In this document: in pieces, positions 1-9,412 of the stretch | How positions within the stretch are numbered: the stretch's first letter is position 1 | Layout of the letters: each line of letters opens with the position of its first letter | Assembly: GCA_910583835.1 (NCBI GenBank) | Contig: CAJTYM010000001.1 | Coordinates: 104,987-168,986 of the forward strand | Direction of reading: 5' to 3' | From: an uncultured Lachnospiraceae bacterium | Lineage (GTDB): Bacteria; Bacillota; Clostridia; Lachnospirales; Lachnospiraceae | Length of the DNA: 64,000 nucleotides | The notes under the pieces: model-generated | The model's input: only the letters and a program-made list of their open reading frames with translations | Database searches by the model: none | Told to the model about the DNA's origin: nothing | Program-made: the position numbers and the translations under genes

Positions 1-1756
1 GCTGTCCGGTTCCTTTCGCCGGCTGCGCACCTTCCGGCTGTCCGGTTCCTTTCGCTGGCAAAATGTCTCCCAACTGTCCGATTACATTCATCGGCTTAGT
101 ATCCTGTGAAAGCGGCTCTCTGTTCACCTGCGTATTCTCTTGCGGCAGTTCTCCTTCCACTGCTAGCTTGGCAGCTTGCGGCTGCTGCATACTATCTGAC
201 AGCTGCTGCGCATTTTCCAATGACTCTAAATCATGTGCCGGCTGCTCTTCCTCCGGTATCTGTATACCCTTCGGCAACTGTATATCTTCCGGCATCTGCA
301 TATCCCATGGAAACTGTACCTCTGGAAGCTGTTCTTCCTCCGGCTGCTGATATAGTTGTCCCGGCATCTGCTCTCCCGGCTGCTGATATAGTTGTCCCGG
401 CATCTGCTCTCCCGGCTGCTGATATGGTTCTCCCAATACCTGTTCTCCCGGCTGCTGATACGGTATCTGCTCTCCCGGCTGCTGTTCTTCCTCCGGCTGC
501 TTAGACGCATCATTTTGCAGATACTGCTCTTCCAACAATTCTTTGGGGCTAATCCCCGCTTCCAGCTTGGGAATAATATCATGAAGCCGCTCCAACAAAT
601 CCCATGCCTCCTGCATGGCGCGTGCCTTCGCAGACTCCAGTCTCTTTTGCTGTGCCGCTGCCATGGCGGCCTCGGCTGCCATCCTGGTCTTTTCCCAGTC
701 TGCTAGCACTTCCTCTATACCAATCTGCCCATTGACCTGAGGCTCTCTGACGCCACCTCCCTGGACAGAAAAGCTAAACTGCCCATCCCAGTCCTCGGCA
801 AGCATCTCTTCAAAATCATTTTTCAATGAATCATCAATTTCTTCATCCGTCTCAATATGCCCATACCGCTCCTCTTCCGCTGCGCGGTCGGCTTCCTCCT
901 GCGGAACCTGCAGATAGGGAATATCTTCCACCATCTTCTTGAGGTTATCCATAGTGTCGTTCACCGTCTCCTTGGTGTTGGCATCCATAATCTGCTGCAT
1001 ACTCTTAGCAATTTCTGCCTGCAGATTCTGGGTGTTAAAACGCCCGGTGTTGGCGGTAATGTTAGGTATTTTCATGGTGTCCCGTACCACTTCGCCGGAT
1101 TCCAGCGCATCGGTAGTATGCACCTCCACCATATCCTCATTGTTCTGCATGAATTCCCGGTATTTCTGCTCCTGGGTATGGGTCAGCGGCTGATACAGCA
1201 TCTTCAGTTCCAATGCTTTCTCCACATATTTGCCATCACCGATAAAGAGAATCAGCTCATCGCATACCTCCACACACCGCTCGCTGTTGCCAATCCGGTG
1301 GTACAGATATGCCAGTTCAAACGCCCACTCCTCCCGGTATTCACGCCCCTTGAATTCTTCCAGGATAGCAATCAGCTGTTCTATGCTGGCGCCGCTCATC
1401 TTTTCAATCTGATAACGAAGGATATACTTCTGGTTGTCATAGGGGGCAACCTCCAGAAATTCTTCAAAATAATCCTTCGCCTCATCCAGATTTCCCATTT
1501 TCAGGGCAACCAGCGTTAAGCGGTACAAAATATTCCTGCCCACGGCTGCCCGGTCATATGCCATCAGCAGAATCTCGTGACTCTCATCGAACCGCTTGCA
1601 TCTGTCGTATATCTCCCCTACCATACACAGCGTGGCAGCACTCTTGACTTTTCGCCAATTGATGGTATCTGCTATATCTGCTGCAGTTTTAAAATCTTTT
1701 TCTTCTACAAGGTTTTTCAACTGTTCCAGTTTTAACTTGTATTCGTATCTGTCCAA
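1..1756 (-). CDS. TPR-like protein with Gln/Pro-rich repeat region (C-terminus cut by window edge)
   Basis: The frame opens with a TTG codon (MDRYEYKLKLEQ) preceded by GAGGTG about seven bases upstream, and runs off the left edge after about 585 codons. The first ~210 residues are helical, with repeated A-x-x-x-Y/G pairs typical of tetratricopeptide repeats, for example around VGEIYDRCKRFDES and LAYLYHRIGNSERC. An acidic middle follows. After a short coiled stretch comes a low-complexity Gln/Pro/Glu region with near-identical 12-residue units of the type YQQPGEQMPGQL, then a PAKGTGQ repeat at the edge. There is no signal peptide, so a cytoplasmic scaffold or adaptor role is likely. A sigma-A promoter sits just upstream, so it is probably its own transcription unit behind the exporter gene. 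The exact function is not recognised. Confidence 0.8.
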   Translation of the reverse strand, partial: MDRYEYKLKLEQLKNLVEEKDFKTAADIADTINWRKVKSAATLCMVGEIYDRCKRFDESHEILLMAYDRAAVGRNILYRLTLVALKMGNLDEAKDYFEEFLEVAPYDNQKYILRYQIEKMSGASIEQLIAILEEFKGREYREEWAFELAYLYHRIGNSERCVEVCDELILFIGDGKYVEKALELKMLYQPLTHTQEQKYREFMQNNEDMVEVHTTDALESGEVVRDTMKIPNITANTGRFNTQNLQAEIAKSMQQIMDANTKETVNDTMDNLKKMVEDIPYLQVPQEEADRAAEEERYGHIETDEEIDDSLKNDFEEMLAEDWDGQFSFSVQGGGVREPQVNGQIGIEEVLADWEKTRMAAEAAMAAAQQKRLESAKARAMQEAWDLLERLHDIIPKLEAGISPKELLEEQYLQNDASKQPEEEQQPGEQIPYQQPGEQVLGEPYQQPGEQMPGQLYQQPGEQMPGQLYQQPEEEQLPEVQFPWDMQMPEDIQLPKGIQIPEEEQPAHDLESLENAQQLSDSMQQPQAAKLAVEGELPQENTQVNREPLSQDTKPMNVIGQLGDILPAKGTGQPEGAQPAKGTGQ

Positions 1757-1819
1757 CTATTTCACCTCAGAAATTATGTTAAAAGGGATGCCTCCCCATA
1801 CTTGTCCATATTTAGACAT

Positions 1820-1849
1820 AGCATAACATATTACCCCCATATATGTCAA
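1820..1849 (-). promoter_or_regulatory. Sigma-A promoter for the TPR gene
   Basis: On the minus strand TTGACA (1849-1844) and TATGCT (1825-1820) are separated by 18 bases. This lies about 65 bases before the TTG start at 1756. The -35 is a perfect match and the -10 is a fair match. Confidence 0.6.
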
Positions 1850-1865
1850 AATCCTCAGCTGGAAA

Positions 1866-3221
1866 TTATTTCTTTTTTTGTTTCTTCTGTAAATTCAGTT
1901 TGCGCCCCATGATGCCTCTGCCGGACTTTTTATCTTCCGGTTTCTTTCCACCATCCTCCTGGTAATCAACCAGCACATGTTTCTCGACATCCAGTTTTTC
2001 TACCTTAATATAATTGTCGCTGCCCAGCGGAAGCTGTTTCTTCTTTAATATATGGTTCACCATCCTGCGGATGACATAAAAAATCACTGCAAATGTTGGC
2101 ACACCAATAATCATTCCCAGAATACCGAAAATTCCGCCGCCCACAAGGATGGCAAATACTACCCAGAATGAAGAAAGCCCTGTGGATTCCCCTAAGATTG
2201 TCGGTCCCAGGATATTTCCGTCAAACTGCTGCAGAATAATGATAAAAATGATGAAATACACACCCTGTATGGGATTTGCCAGCATAATGAGAATTGCGCT
2301 CGGCACAGCCCCCAGATAAGGACCGAAAAACGGTATTACGTTGGTAACGCCCACAATCACGCTGACCAGCACAGTATAAGGCATCTTCATGAGCGACAGG
2401 CAGATAAAACACAGGATACCGATAATCAAAGAATCCAACAGCTTCCCTGAAATAAATCCACCGAAAATCTCGTTGCTCTTGTGTACGGTATGGATAACAG
2501 CATTGGCAGATTTTCCCGGCAAAAGTGCATACATCATTTTTTTGCTCTGCCCGATGAAAACCTCCTTGCTCATCAGCACATAGATAGAAATAATGATGCC
2601 AATCAGTACATTGAACAACAATTTCACCACACTGATTACCCCGGCAGTGACCCCTACCATGATATTCTTCGTCTGGGGCAGAAAATCCGTCTTCGCCCAA
2701 TTTTCAAAAAATTCCGTTGCTTTCGTCAGCCCCACCTCCAGATAACTGGAAATCTCGCTGTCACTGCTGACATATTCGTTCAGCCAATCCATAAAATCGT
2801 TGACCTGCTTGGGCAATGTGCCTATCATGCCGTTGATGCTCTTATAAAGCTCCGGTATTACCATCAAAAGCAGGACTGCAATAATCAGCACAAAAAAGAT
2901 AAGCGCACCGAGCACACTGACGACCCTTACCAGCTTCTTTGCTTTCTCCGGATCTTTCATCTTCTGCTGCGCCAACGGCAGTAGATGGCGCTCTTCAAAA
3001 TTTACAACCGGCGTCATCAGATAAGCAATCACCAGGCCTATCGTAATCGGCTGCAAAATGCCTATCATCTTACCTACAATCGCTGTAAATCCATGGTAAC
3101 GGTCAATCAGGAAAAAAAATGATAACGAGCCTATAATGACTAAAAATGCAGTAAGCCCTATTGCTAAATAGGGCCTGATATTCCAATTTGTCTTTTCTCT
3201 TGTATTTTTCTGTCCATCCAC
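1866..3221 (-). CDS. AI-2E family transporter (TqsA/YtvI-like membrane protein)
   Basis: A polytopic membrane protein of about 451 residues with the layout of the AI-2E exporter family (PF01594). It has a pair of N-terminal helices, a soluble central part, and a C-terminal group of helices with the conserved Gly/Pro-rich loops GVTNVIPFFGPYLGAVPS and FDGNILGPTILGE. The family exports small molecules or ions; known members move autoinducer-2 or act as Na+/H+ antiporters, so the substrate here is open. The C-terminus is a highly basic cytoplasmic tail ending in KQKKK. I chose the GTG start at 3221 because GGGAGG lies 11 bases upstream; a TTG at 3245 would include the ribosome site in the coding region. 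It follows the aconitase-family gene, with a hairpin in between. Confidence 0.85.
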   Translation of the reverse strand: MDGQKNTREKTNWNIRPYLAIGLTAFLVIIGSLSFFFLIDRYHGFTAIVGKMIGILQPITIGLVIAYLMTPVVNFEERHLLPLAQQKMKDPEKAKKLVRVVSVLGALIFFVLIIAVLLLMVIPELYKSINGMIGTLPKQVNDFMDWLNEYVSSDSEISSYLEVGLTKATEFFENWAKTDFLPQTKNIMVGVTAGVISVVKLLFNVLIGIIISIYVLMSKEVFIGQSKKMMYALLPGKSANAVIHTVHKSNEIFGGFISGKLLDSLIIGILCFICLSLMKMPYTVLVSVIVGVTNVIPFFGPYLGAVPSAILIMLANPIQGVYFIIFIIILQQFDGNILGPTILGESTGLSSFWVVFAILVGGGIFGILGMIIGVPTFAVIFYVIRRMVNHILKKKQLPLGSDNYIKVEKLDVEKHVLVDYQEDGGKKPEDKKSGRGIMGRKLNLQKKQKKK

Positions 3222-3250
3222 TATAAATACATCCTCCCGCTGCAAAGCAA

Positions 3251-3273
3251 GGGTATTGCGGGAAGCAATACCC
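3251..3273 (-). terminator. Intercistronic hairpin between hydratase and AI-2E transporter genes
   Basis: A perfect 9-bp stem (GGGTATTGC / GCAATACCC) with a 5-base loop lies in the short gap after the hydratase stop. On the minus strand it is followed by TTGCTTTG, a weak U-rich tail, so it may be a partial terminator or an mRNA-stabilising hairpin. Confidence 0.5.
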
Positions 3274-3294
3274 TATGCCTGTTTCACCTTTCAG

Positions 3295-5601
3295 TTACTC
3301 TGCCTTGTAATAATTGATAAGGCAGCCTTTTAATATAATGATACGCTCATCTTCTGTGAGCTCACCCATCCCTAACGTAAATTCTTTGAGAACTCCGTCT
3401 TTCACCACATAAGCCGGAATCTCCGTCTTCTTCGCTTCCACCGCTTCGCGGATGTCTGGAAGGAAAATATAATCACCATTTGCAAACGGCAGCTCTCCTG
3501 CCGAAATGATAAACGGCAGCATTCCCCAGTTAATCAGGTTGGAACGGTAACGCTTGGTCGCATACTCATTGGCAATATTTGCCCAGCCGCCTAACACTTT
3601 CTGGCAGGAAGCAGCCTGCTCCCTCGCCGAACCATCCCCTGGCTTCACGGCAAAGATAGTGCTTCCAAAGCCTATCATGCCCGGCTTCGCATCTGCAAAT
3701 GATTTCTGTGGGAAAGTCCGGCTGACAGCTTCCATTACCGGCTTCAGCTCCGCCACTGCATCCAATGGGCAAGCGCCTTCTTCCACGGCTTTCTGCGCTT
3801 TCTGAATCTCTTTGGCACGTCCCACATATGCCGGGTCTTTTCTTGACAGAGTGAACTCTGCCAACCCCAGCGGATTTGAACGGTAGGAGGAAGTCTCCCC
3901 GGAGGGAATCAGCTCATCTGTAGTCGTCACCGGGTCATGGATCTCAGAGACAACTTTAAGCACCATGTTCTCAGGCAATGGGCTCATCGCCGGCCAATCC
4001 TTGATATTGGGACCAAACTTGATTTCCTGTGTGGGGTCAGCCACGCCCTTACTGTCAAATACGCGGTTCGCATATATCTTGCTGTCAAAGTAATATTTCG
4101 GGTTGGAATAATAAACATCCATATCCGTAGCTGGCGTAAGGTAACCCTTGTTCGCCGCTGTGGCTGCGATAGAACGCGCATCCATCAGGGCAACGGAGGC
4201 AATCTGCCCGCTCTGCAGCTTGCTTCCCTCACGGTTGGGGAAGTTACGCGTGGAATGACGGATGGAAAATCCGTTATTGCTGGGCGTATCGCCCGCACCA
4301 AAACAGGGACCGCAGAATGCCGTCTTTAAGACAGCGCCCGTCTCCATCAAGGTCTCTGCCGCACCGCTTCGGAGCAGTTCCATATAAATCGGCATACTTG
4401 CCGGGTACACGCTCAGCGTGAACTCATCGGAGCCTATGCTTGCGCCTTCCATGATATCCGCTGCCGCACAGATATTCTCATATCCGCCGCCCGCACAGCC
4501 GGCAATAATTCCCTGGTCTACATAAAGCTTGCCGTTTCGGACTTTATCTTTGAGGGTAAAGTCTACGGCCCCATCCAGGCTCACGAGCGCTTTCTTCTCA
4601 CAGTCGTCCAGAATATCCATGAGGTTAGCATTCAGCTCTTCAATCGTATAAGTATTGCTGGGGTGGAACGGCATGGCAATCATCGGTTTTACTTTGCTTA
4701 AATCTACCTCTATCATACCGTCATAGTATGCAGCCTGTCCCGGGTTAAGCTCCTTGTAATCCTCTGTCCTCTTATGAATCTCATAGAATTCACGAATCGT
4801 GTCATCTGTCCGCCAGATGGAGGACAGGCAGGTAGTCTCCGTCGTCATGACATCAATACCGATCCGGAAATCAGCACTTAAATTGGAGACGCCGGGTCCT
4901 ACAAATTCCATTACTTTGTTGTTTACATAGCCATTGGCAAACACAGCGCCAATAATTGCAAGAGCCACGTCCTGCGGCCCCACGCCATTTTCCGGCTTGC
5001 CGGTCAGGTATACGCCGACTACTTTTGGCATGTTAATGTCATATGTCTTGTTCAGCAGCTGCTTCACCAGCTCTGGACCACCCTCTCCCATTGCCATCGT
5101 GCCCAATGCGCCATAGCGGGTATGGGAATCCGAGCCAAGAATCATCTTACCGCCGCCTGCAAGCATCTCCCTGGCATATTGATGGATGACTGCCTGATGC
5201 GGCGGAACATAAACCCCGCCGTATTTCTTGGCGCAGCTAAGGCCAAACATGTGGTCATCCTCATTGATTGTACCGCCTACTGCACACAAAGAATTGTGGC
5301 AATTGGTGAGCACATAGGGAACCGGAAATTTCTCCAGTCCTGAAGCCCTTGCCGTCTGGATAATTCCCACAAAAGTAATGTCGTGGGAAGTCAGCTTGTC
5401 AAACTTTATCTTAAGCTTCTCCATATTGCCGGAAGTGTTGTGCTCCGAAAGGATATTATATGCGATGGTATTTCGCGCTGCTTCCTCCCTGGTGACTTCC
5501 GTACCGGTTTCTGCCTTGACTGCAGCCGCTGCCTGTCCATCGTCGGGTATCAATGTCTGCCCATTGACCAGGTATACGCCGCCATCGTGTAATTTTATCA
5601 T
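3295..5601 (-). CDS. Aconitase-superfamily hydratase (YbhJ-like)
   Basis: A 768-residue protein with the full aconitase fold. It carries the GSDSHTRYGALG substrate loop, the [4Fe-4S] cysteines C369 (GCAGGGYEN) and C430/C433 (CGPC), and a C-terminal swivel domain with DGSARE and YRSNLINWG. The 61- and 3-residue cysteine spacings are close to those of aconitase. In the first cluster motif the usual C-T-N is C-A-G, as I would expect in the YbhJ-like subgroup rather than in AcnA/AcnB or LeuC. The protein should therefore be an iron-sulfur hydro-lyase, but citrate/isocitrate as substrate is only a guess. No citrate synthase or isocitrate dehydrogenase gene adjoins it. The start is ATG with AGGAGG seven bases upstream. 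Confidence 0.85.
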   Translation of the reverse strand: MIKLHDGGVYLVNGQTLIPDDGQAAAAVKAETGTEVTREEAARNTIAYNILSEHNTSGNMEKLKIKFDKLTSHDITFVGIIQTARASGLEKFPVPYVLTNCHNSLCAVGGTINEDDHMFGLSCAKKYGGVYVPPHQAVIHQYAREMLAGGGKMILGSDSHTRYGALGTMAMGEGGPELVKQLLNKTYDINMPKVVGVYLTGKPENGVGPQDVALAIIGAVFANGYVNNKVMEFVGPGVSNLSADFRIGIDVMTTETTCLSSIWRTDDTIREFYEIHKRTEDYKELNPGQAAYYDGMIEVDLSKVKPMIAMPFHPSNTYTIEELNANLMDILDDCEKKALVSLDGAVDFTLKDKVRNGKLYVDQGIIAGCAGGGYENICAAADIMEGASIGSDEFTLSVYPASMPIYMELLRSGAAETLMETGAVLKTAFCGPCFGAGDTPSNNGFSIRHSTRNFPNREGSKLQSGQIASVALMDARSIAATAANKGYLTPATDMDVYYSNPKYYFDSKIYANRVFDSKGVADPTQEIKFGPNIKDWPAMSPLPENMVLKVVSEIHDPVTTTDELIPSGETSSYRSNPLGLAEFTLSRKDPAYVGRAKEIQKAQKAVEEGACPLDAVAELKPVMEAVSRTFPQKSFADAKPGMIGFGSTIFAVKPGDGSAREQAASCQKVLGGWANIANEYATKRYRSNLINWGMLPFIISAGELPFANGDYIFLPDIREAVEAKKTEIPAYVVKDGVLKEFTLGMGELTEDERIIILKGCLINYYKAE

Positions 5602-5767
5602 ATATCTGCCTCCTAAAGTTATTCTGTCATTTTAACATCAATTATAATGCTCTTTAACCATTCATCCCCTAAAGGGCACTTGAACAATTATAACATTCAT
5701 TATAATGTGCCAACCAAAGAAATACAAGAATAAATTTTCTGAGTCTCCTTGTTTTTGATGACCAGCA

Positions 5768-8485
5768 TTATGAGACCAAAAGGTCTTGCTGCTGCTCGAA
5801 CTCAATCATTACCTTAAACAAATCTCCATCCAGGTAAATCTGGAACGTACCGCCCATCAGCGTGGTGAGGTTCTGCGCAATGGAAAGCCCCAGACCGCTG
5901 CCCTCCGTACTTCTGGAAACATCTCCGCGGATAAAACGCTCCGTCAGTTCCTCTGCTTCAATATTCAGAGGATTTTCTGAAATGTTCTTGATGGAAAATG
6001 AAACTTTCTCACCATCCGCCTGCAGGTCCACATACACCCGCGTCTGCTCCATCGCATATTTTGACACATTTTGGTACAGATTTTCCAATACACGCCAGAT
6101 TCTCCTGCCATCTGCGAGGATGACCACAGCTTCCTTAGGAAGGTTAGAAATAACTTTAAGTCCGCGCTCCTCAAAACGCTCGGCAAATTCTCCCCCTGTC
6201 TGGTGTACCAGTTCCACGAGGTTAATCCGCACCATGTCCAGGTTAATGTTGCCGGAACTGATTCTGGAAGCCTCCACCAAATCCTCCGCCAATTGTTTCA
6301 GGCGCTGGGACTTGCTGTCGAGCACCTTAATGTAATTCTGCGCCCGCTCATTCTGCAAATCCTCCCTTTTCAGCAAATCCACATAGTTAATAATCGAAGT
6401 CAGCGGCGTCTTGATGTCATGGGAGACATTGGTAATCAAATCTGCCTGCAGACGCTCATTTTTCATGCTCTCGTCCACCGCATTGTGCAGCCCTTCCCCG
6501 ATGGTATTGACTGCCTGCGCAAACTTCCTGTTATCGCCTTTCAGCTCGCTCTCGTCTATCTTATATTCCAGGTCTCCGCTGGCTATTTTGCCGATTCCTT
6601 CCATAACCTTATTGCGCTGCACGCCCTCACGGATAATCAGCACCGCTTCCACACCGCAAAGTATGGCAAACATAGCCACCCCAAAGGAGAGGACGCCTCC
6701 ATCGTAGGGAATGCTTATGATGGGCAGTATAAACAGACATGCCAGAAGATGCAGCCCAAACCAAATCAGCATCTTCGTTGAAGATTTCCTCCTCGTAAAC
6801 AGCTGCCCAATGCCATAGACAAACCACCGCAAAATACTGTGATGCCACAGCACACCGGCACGTATCCGCCGGATAAAGCTGAGGTAGAAAACCAACAGGA
6901 ACGCTGTCCCCAAAAATACGATGACGCCAGACAGCAACAGCAGACTGACATAATCACCGCCATCATACCCTGCCCAGATGCTTATCAGCCCAAGCACGAA
7001 GAAAATAATTTCTACTGCCGCCGGCACAATCAGCAGTTCCGTGGGAATCTTGTCAAAGACATTCAGATAAACTTTTCCGCTGTCATCCCTCTTCCCTGCC
7101 ACGATGCTGAGGTAAATCAGGCAAATCAGTTCCAGAAGAAAGCTGCCCACCGCGCCCCAAAGGCAAATCCTGGTCCAAGGATGCATACGGTTATATTCCT
7201 CCCTCGCCTCCTGAAAACTGTCCTTATATGGAAATTGTGTATTGACGCCTATATAAATGACACTTCCTTTATTGACATAAGACGGTTCTATCCTTTCATA
7301 GAAATAATCATCCATACCTTTGACATTTGTCTCTAAATGCGCATCAATCTCCCGGTAAATGATAAATTTGCCCAGTTTTCTGCCAAAAGATGGCAAGTCC
7401 AAACCTTCGCTGTCTTCTATATTGGTATAAATATTTCCACTCTTATTCTGGACAACCCAATAATAGACATTGGATGCCCCTGATTCCTGATTGTAATAAT
7501 GGTTCACGCCTTTGCGGTAACTGCTGATTTCATCACCAATATTGTCCAGAGTATACTCCAACGCCTGGCTGGCATTCTGCAGGTATTCCAGGGAACATTC
7601 GCCCTGCAGAAACATTTCCCAGATTCCTACCCCGCCTATGGGCAGATACTCCTCACTCACGTAATTACAGGTACGCTCATTGCTGCTAAAAGACATGTCC
7701 ATATCATTTAACAGCCATGCCAGCTCATCCTCACTCAAATCAAAGAGTTTTCCCTCTATGACTTTGTCAATAATATCCGAGCCCTCTGCCGCCTGTCCGT
7801 CCTGGCTTCCTGCATCAAGTGGTTCCTCTGAGACCTCACTGCTGGCTACCGTCACATCCTGCGCTTCTTTGTTGCTGACAACCGCCCATTCATCAACCGA
7901 TGCAGAGGCGCTGTACGAGCCGCCATAGTAATGTTCCACCTCCTGGACAACATTTTCCCTCAGACCCGGAGCCATATCTTCCAGGCAGTGTATTGCTTTC
8001 TCTTCACTGTATACGGATTCACCTGCCCGGTATATCTCTAATTTCTGCTGTATTCCATTCTCCACATAACATTCTGACACAATCTCCATGGGCTCTAAAA
8101 AATACCCTCGCGACCACTCTGCCAAATCGCTGAGCCGGTATGCCAGAATATCTTTTTTCTTCCTTTTTCCTGTGTCATCGCGAATTTCCTGATTTTCATA
8201 ATATTGCCAGACGTCTACTTCCTTGTCCGCATCATAGACGCCATTCGTCTCAAACTTTCTGCGCAAATCAATAAATTCCAGTATCTCTATCGCCGTGCCC
8301 TTAAACTGTTCTGCAAAATAATCTGTATCCTCATAAGAGATATCGCTTTTCTCATCAAAATTTAAAATATTTTTCGCATACAGCAGGACCAGCACCATCA
8401 GACACAATGCAAATACCACCACAAGACACTGGTGCACGACCAGGACCGCTGCTTTCATCCCGGCAGAATACCGCCATTTTTTCAA
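5768..8485 (-). CDS. Membrane sensor histidine kinase
   Basis: A kinase of about 905 residues. One N-terminal membrane helix (about 10-35) is followed by a ~400-residue extracytoplasmic region, then a block of about six hydrophobic helices (about 440-640), a HAMP-like linker (IASGDLEYKI) and a HisKA domain. The phospho-acceptor His lies in NVSHDIKTPLTS (about residue 688). The ATPase domain has NLYQNVSKY as N-box and GSGLGLSIA as G-box. The N-box has Val where Ala is usual. I prefer the TTG start at 8485, since GGCGGTG lies five bases before it and this leaves a 13-base gap to the upstream regulator stop; an upstream TTG at 8518 would overlap that gene. It forms an operon with the OmpR-type regulator. 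The signal is unknown. Confidence 0.85.
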   Translation of the reverse strand: MKKWRYSAGMKAAVLVVHQCLVVVFALCLMVLVLLYAKNILNFDEKSDISYEDTDYFAEQFKGTAIEILEFIDLRRKFETNGVYDADKEVDVWQYYENQEIRDDTGKRKKKDILAYRLSDLAEWSRGYFLEPMEIVSECYVENGIQQKLEIYRAGESVYSEEKAIHCLEDMAPGLRENVVQEVEHYYGGSYSASASVDEWAVVSNKEAQDVTVASSEVSEEPLDAGSQDGQAAEGSDIIDKVIEGKLFDLSEDELAWLLNDMDMSFSSNERTCNYVSEEYLPIGGVGIWEMFLQGECSLEYLQNASQALEYTLDNIGDEISSYRKGVNHYYNQESGASNVYYWVVQNKSGNIYTNIEDSEGLDLPSFGRKLGKFIIYREIDAHLETNVKGMDDYFYERIEPSYVNKGSVIYIGVNTQFPYKDSFQEAREEYNRMHPWTRICLWGAVGSFLLELICLIYLSIVAGKRDDSGKVYLNVFDKIPTELLIVPAAVEIIFFVLGLISIWAGYDGGDYVSLLLLSGVIVFLGTAFLLVFYLSFIRRIRAGVLWHHSILRWFVYGIGQLFTRRKSSTKMLIWFGLHLLACLFILPIISIPYDGGVLSFGVAMFAILCGVEAVLIIREGVQRNKVMEGIGKIASGDLEYKIDESELKGDNRKFAQAVNTIGEGLHNAVDESMKNERLQADLITNVSHDIKTPLTSIINYVDLLKREDLQNERAQNYIKVLDSKSQRLKQLAEDLVEASRISSGNINLDMVRINLVELVHQTGGEFAERFEERGLKVISNLPKEAVVILADGRRIWRVLENLYQNVSKYAMEQTRVYVDLQADGEKVSFSIKNISENPLNIEAEELTERFIRGDVSRSTEGSGLGLSIAQNLTTLMGGTFQIYLDGDLFKVMIEFEQQQDLLVS

Positions 8486-8498
8486 CTCATCACCGCCT

Positions 8499-9200
8499 TT
8501 ATTTTGCTGACTTCTCAATCTTATAACCCACGCCCCATACTACCTTTAAGTACCGTGGCTCCTTAGGGTTAATTTCAATTTTTTCCCGGATATGGCGGAT
8601 ATGTACCGCAACCGTATTGTCCGCCCCAATAGCATCCTCGTTCCAAATGCTCTCATAAATCTGGTTGATGGAAAATACTTTTCCCTGGTTTTTTACCAGC
8701 AAAAGCAGGATATTGTACTCAATCGGGGTCAGCCGCACCAGCTCATCATCCACGATGACCTCCTTCAAATCATCATTGATGACCAGCCCGCCTACCCGGT
8801 AAATGCGGTTATTGTTTTCTGCCACATTTCCCAGCTGTGTATAACGCCTGAGCTGGGATTTGACCCTCGCCACCAGCTCCAGGGGATTAAACGGCTTGGT
8901 CACATAATCATCCGCCCCGATATTCAGGCCCAGAATCTTATCCGCATCTTCTGATTTCGCTGACAGGATGATAATGGGGATGCTGCTCTCCTCCCGGATT
9001 TTCAGGGTAGCGCGAATGCCATCCAGCTTAGGCATCATCACGTCAATGATCAGAAGATGGATTTCCTGCTCTCCCAGCGCCTGAAGCGCCTGCTCTCCAT
9101 CATAAGCTTTGAGGATATGATAACCCTCCTGCTGCAGATATATCTCTATGGCATCTACGATTTCCTTATCATCATCACAGACTAAAATATTTTTCATCAT
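8499..9200 (-). CDS. OmpR-family response regulator
   Basis: A regulator of about 233 residues. The receiver domain has the acidic triad at VCDDDKE, the phospho-acceptor Asp in LLIIDVMMP (about residue 52) and the conserved Lys in DDYVTKPF. The C-terminus is a winged-helix DNA-binding domain (LTPIEYNILLLLVKNQG, VAVHIRHIREKIE, VVWGVGYKI). The start is the first ATG of an ATG-ATG pair with GGAG seven bases upstream; an extended in-frame reading to 9248 lacks a good ribosome site. It is the first gene of a pair with the sensor kinase. Its 5' leader holds a long inverted repeat at 9222-9282. Target genes cannot be read from the window. Confidence 0.9.
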   Translation of the reverse strand: MMKNILVCDDDKEIVDAIEIYLQQEGYHILKAYDGEQALQALGEQEIHLLIIDVMMPKLDGIRATLKIREESSIPIIILSAKSEDADKILGLNIGADDYVTKPFNPLELVARVKSQLRRYTQLGNVAENNNRIYRVGGLVINDDLKEVIVDDELVRLTPIEYNILLLLVKNQGKVFSINQIYESIWNEDAIGADNTVAVHIRHIREKIEINPKEPRYLKVVWGVGYKIEKSAK

Positions 9201-9221
9201 TTCACCTCTCCTTTGCGCCTG

Positions 9222-9282
9222 TTTCCCGACATTTCTGCTTGCAGACATTGTAACAGCAGATTTTTAAGTATCAGTCGGGAAA
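9222..9282 (-). promoter_or_regulatory. Structured 5' leader of the two-component operon
   Basis: Nine-base arms TTTCCCGAC (9222-9230) and GTCGGGAAA (9274-9282) pair perfectly. Inside them lies a second arm pair, TCTGC and GCAGA. The structure lies 22 bases upstream of the ATG at 9200. It could be a leader RNA or a binding site; no known riboswitch consensus was recognised. Confidence 0.4.
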
Positions 9283-9359
9283 TTTATTAAGATTTTATAA
9301 ATAGCATTTTTCTTCTTTACGCTTTCGCGTGACAAGGTCTTTCCAATATAAAATGAAAC

Positions 9360-9393
9360 AGCGCCTGCCGCAGACATTCATGCGGCTGGCGCT
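9360..9393 (-). terminator. Rho-independent terminator of the coiled-coil gene
   Basis: On the minus strand AGCGCC-A-GCCGC pairs with GCGGC-A-GGCGCT, followed by GTTTCATTTTAT. It lies 20 bases after the stop of the 9413-10609 gene. Confidence 0.7.
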
Positions 9394-9412
9394 TATAAAC
9401 TATCGACTTCAA

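Noticed and set aside
343..495. Direct repeats looking like a CRISPR array
   Set aside because: The 36-base units are contiguous without spacers and encode a continuous Gln/Pro peptide repeat in the TPR gene.
106..1519. Long plus-strand open frames
   Set aside because: They lie opposite the TPR gene, have no ribosome sites and biased composition; the minus frame reads as a coherent protein.
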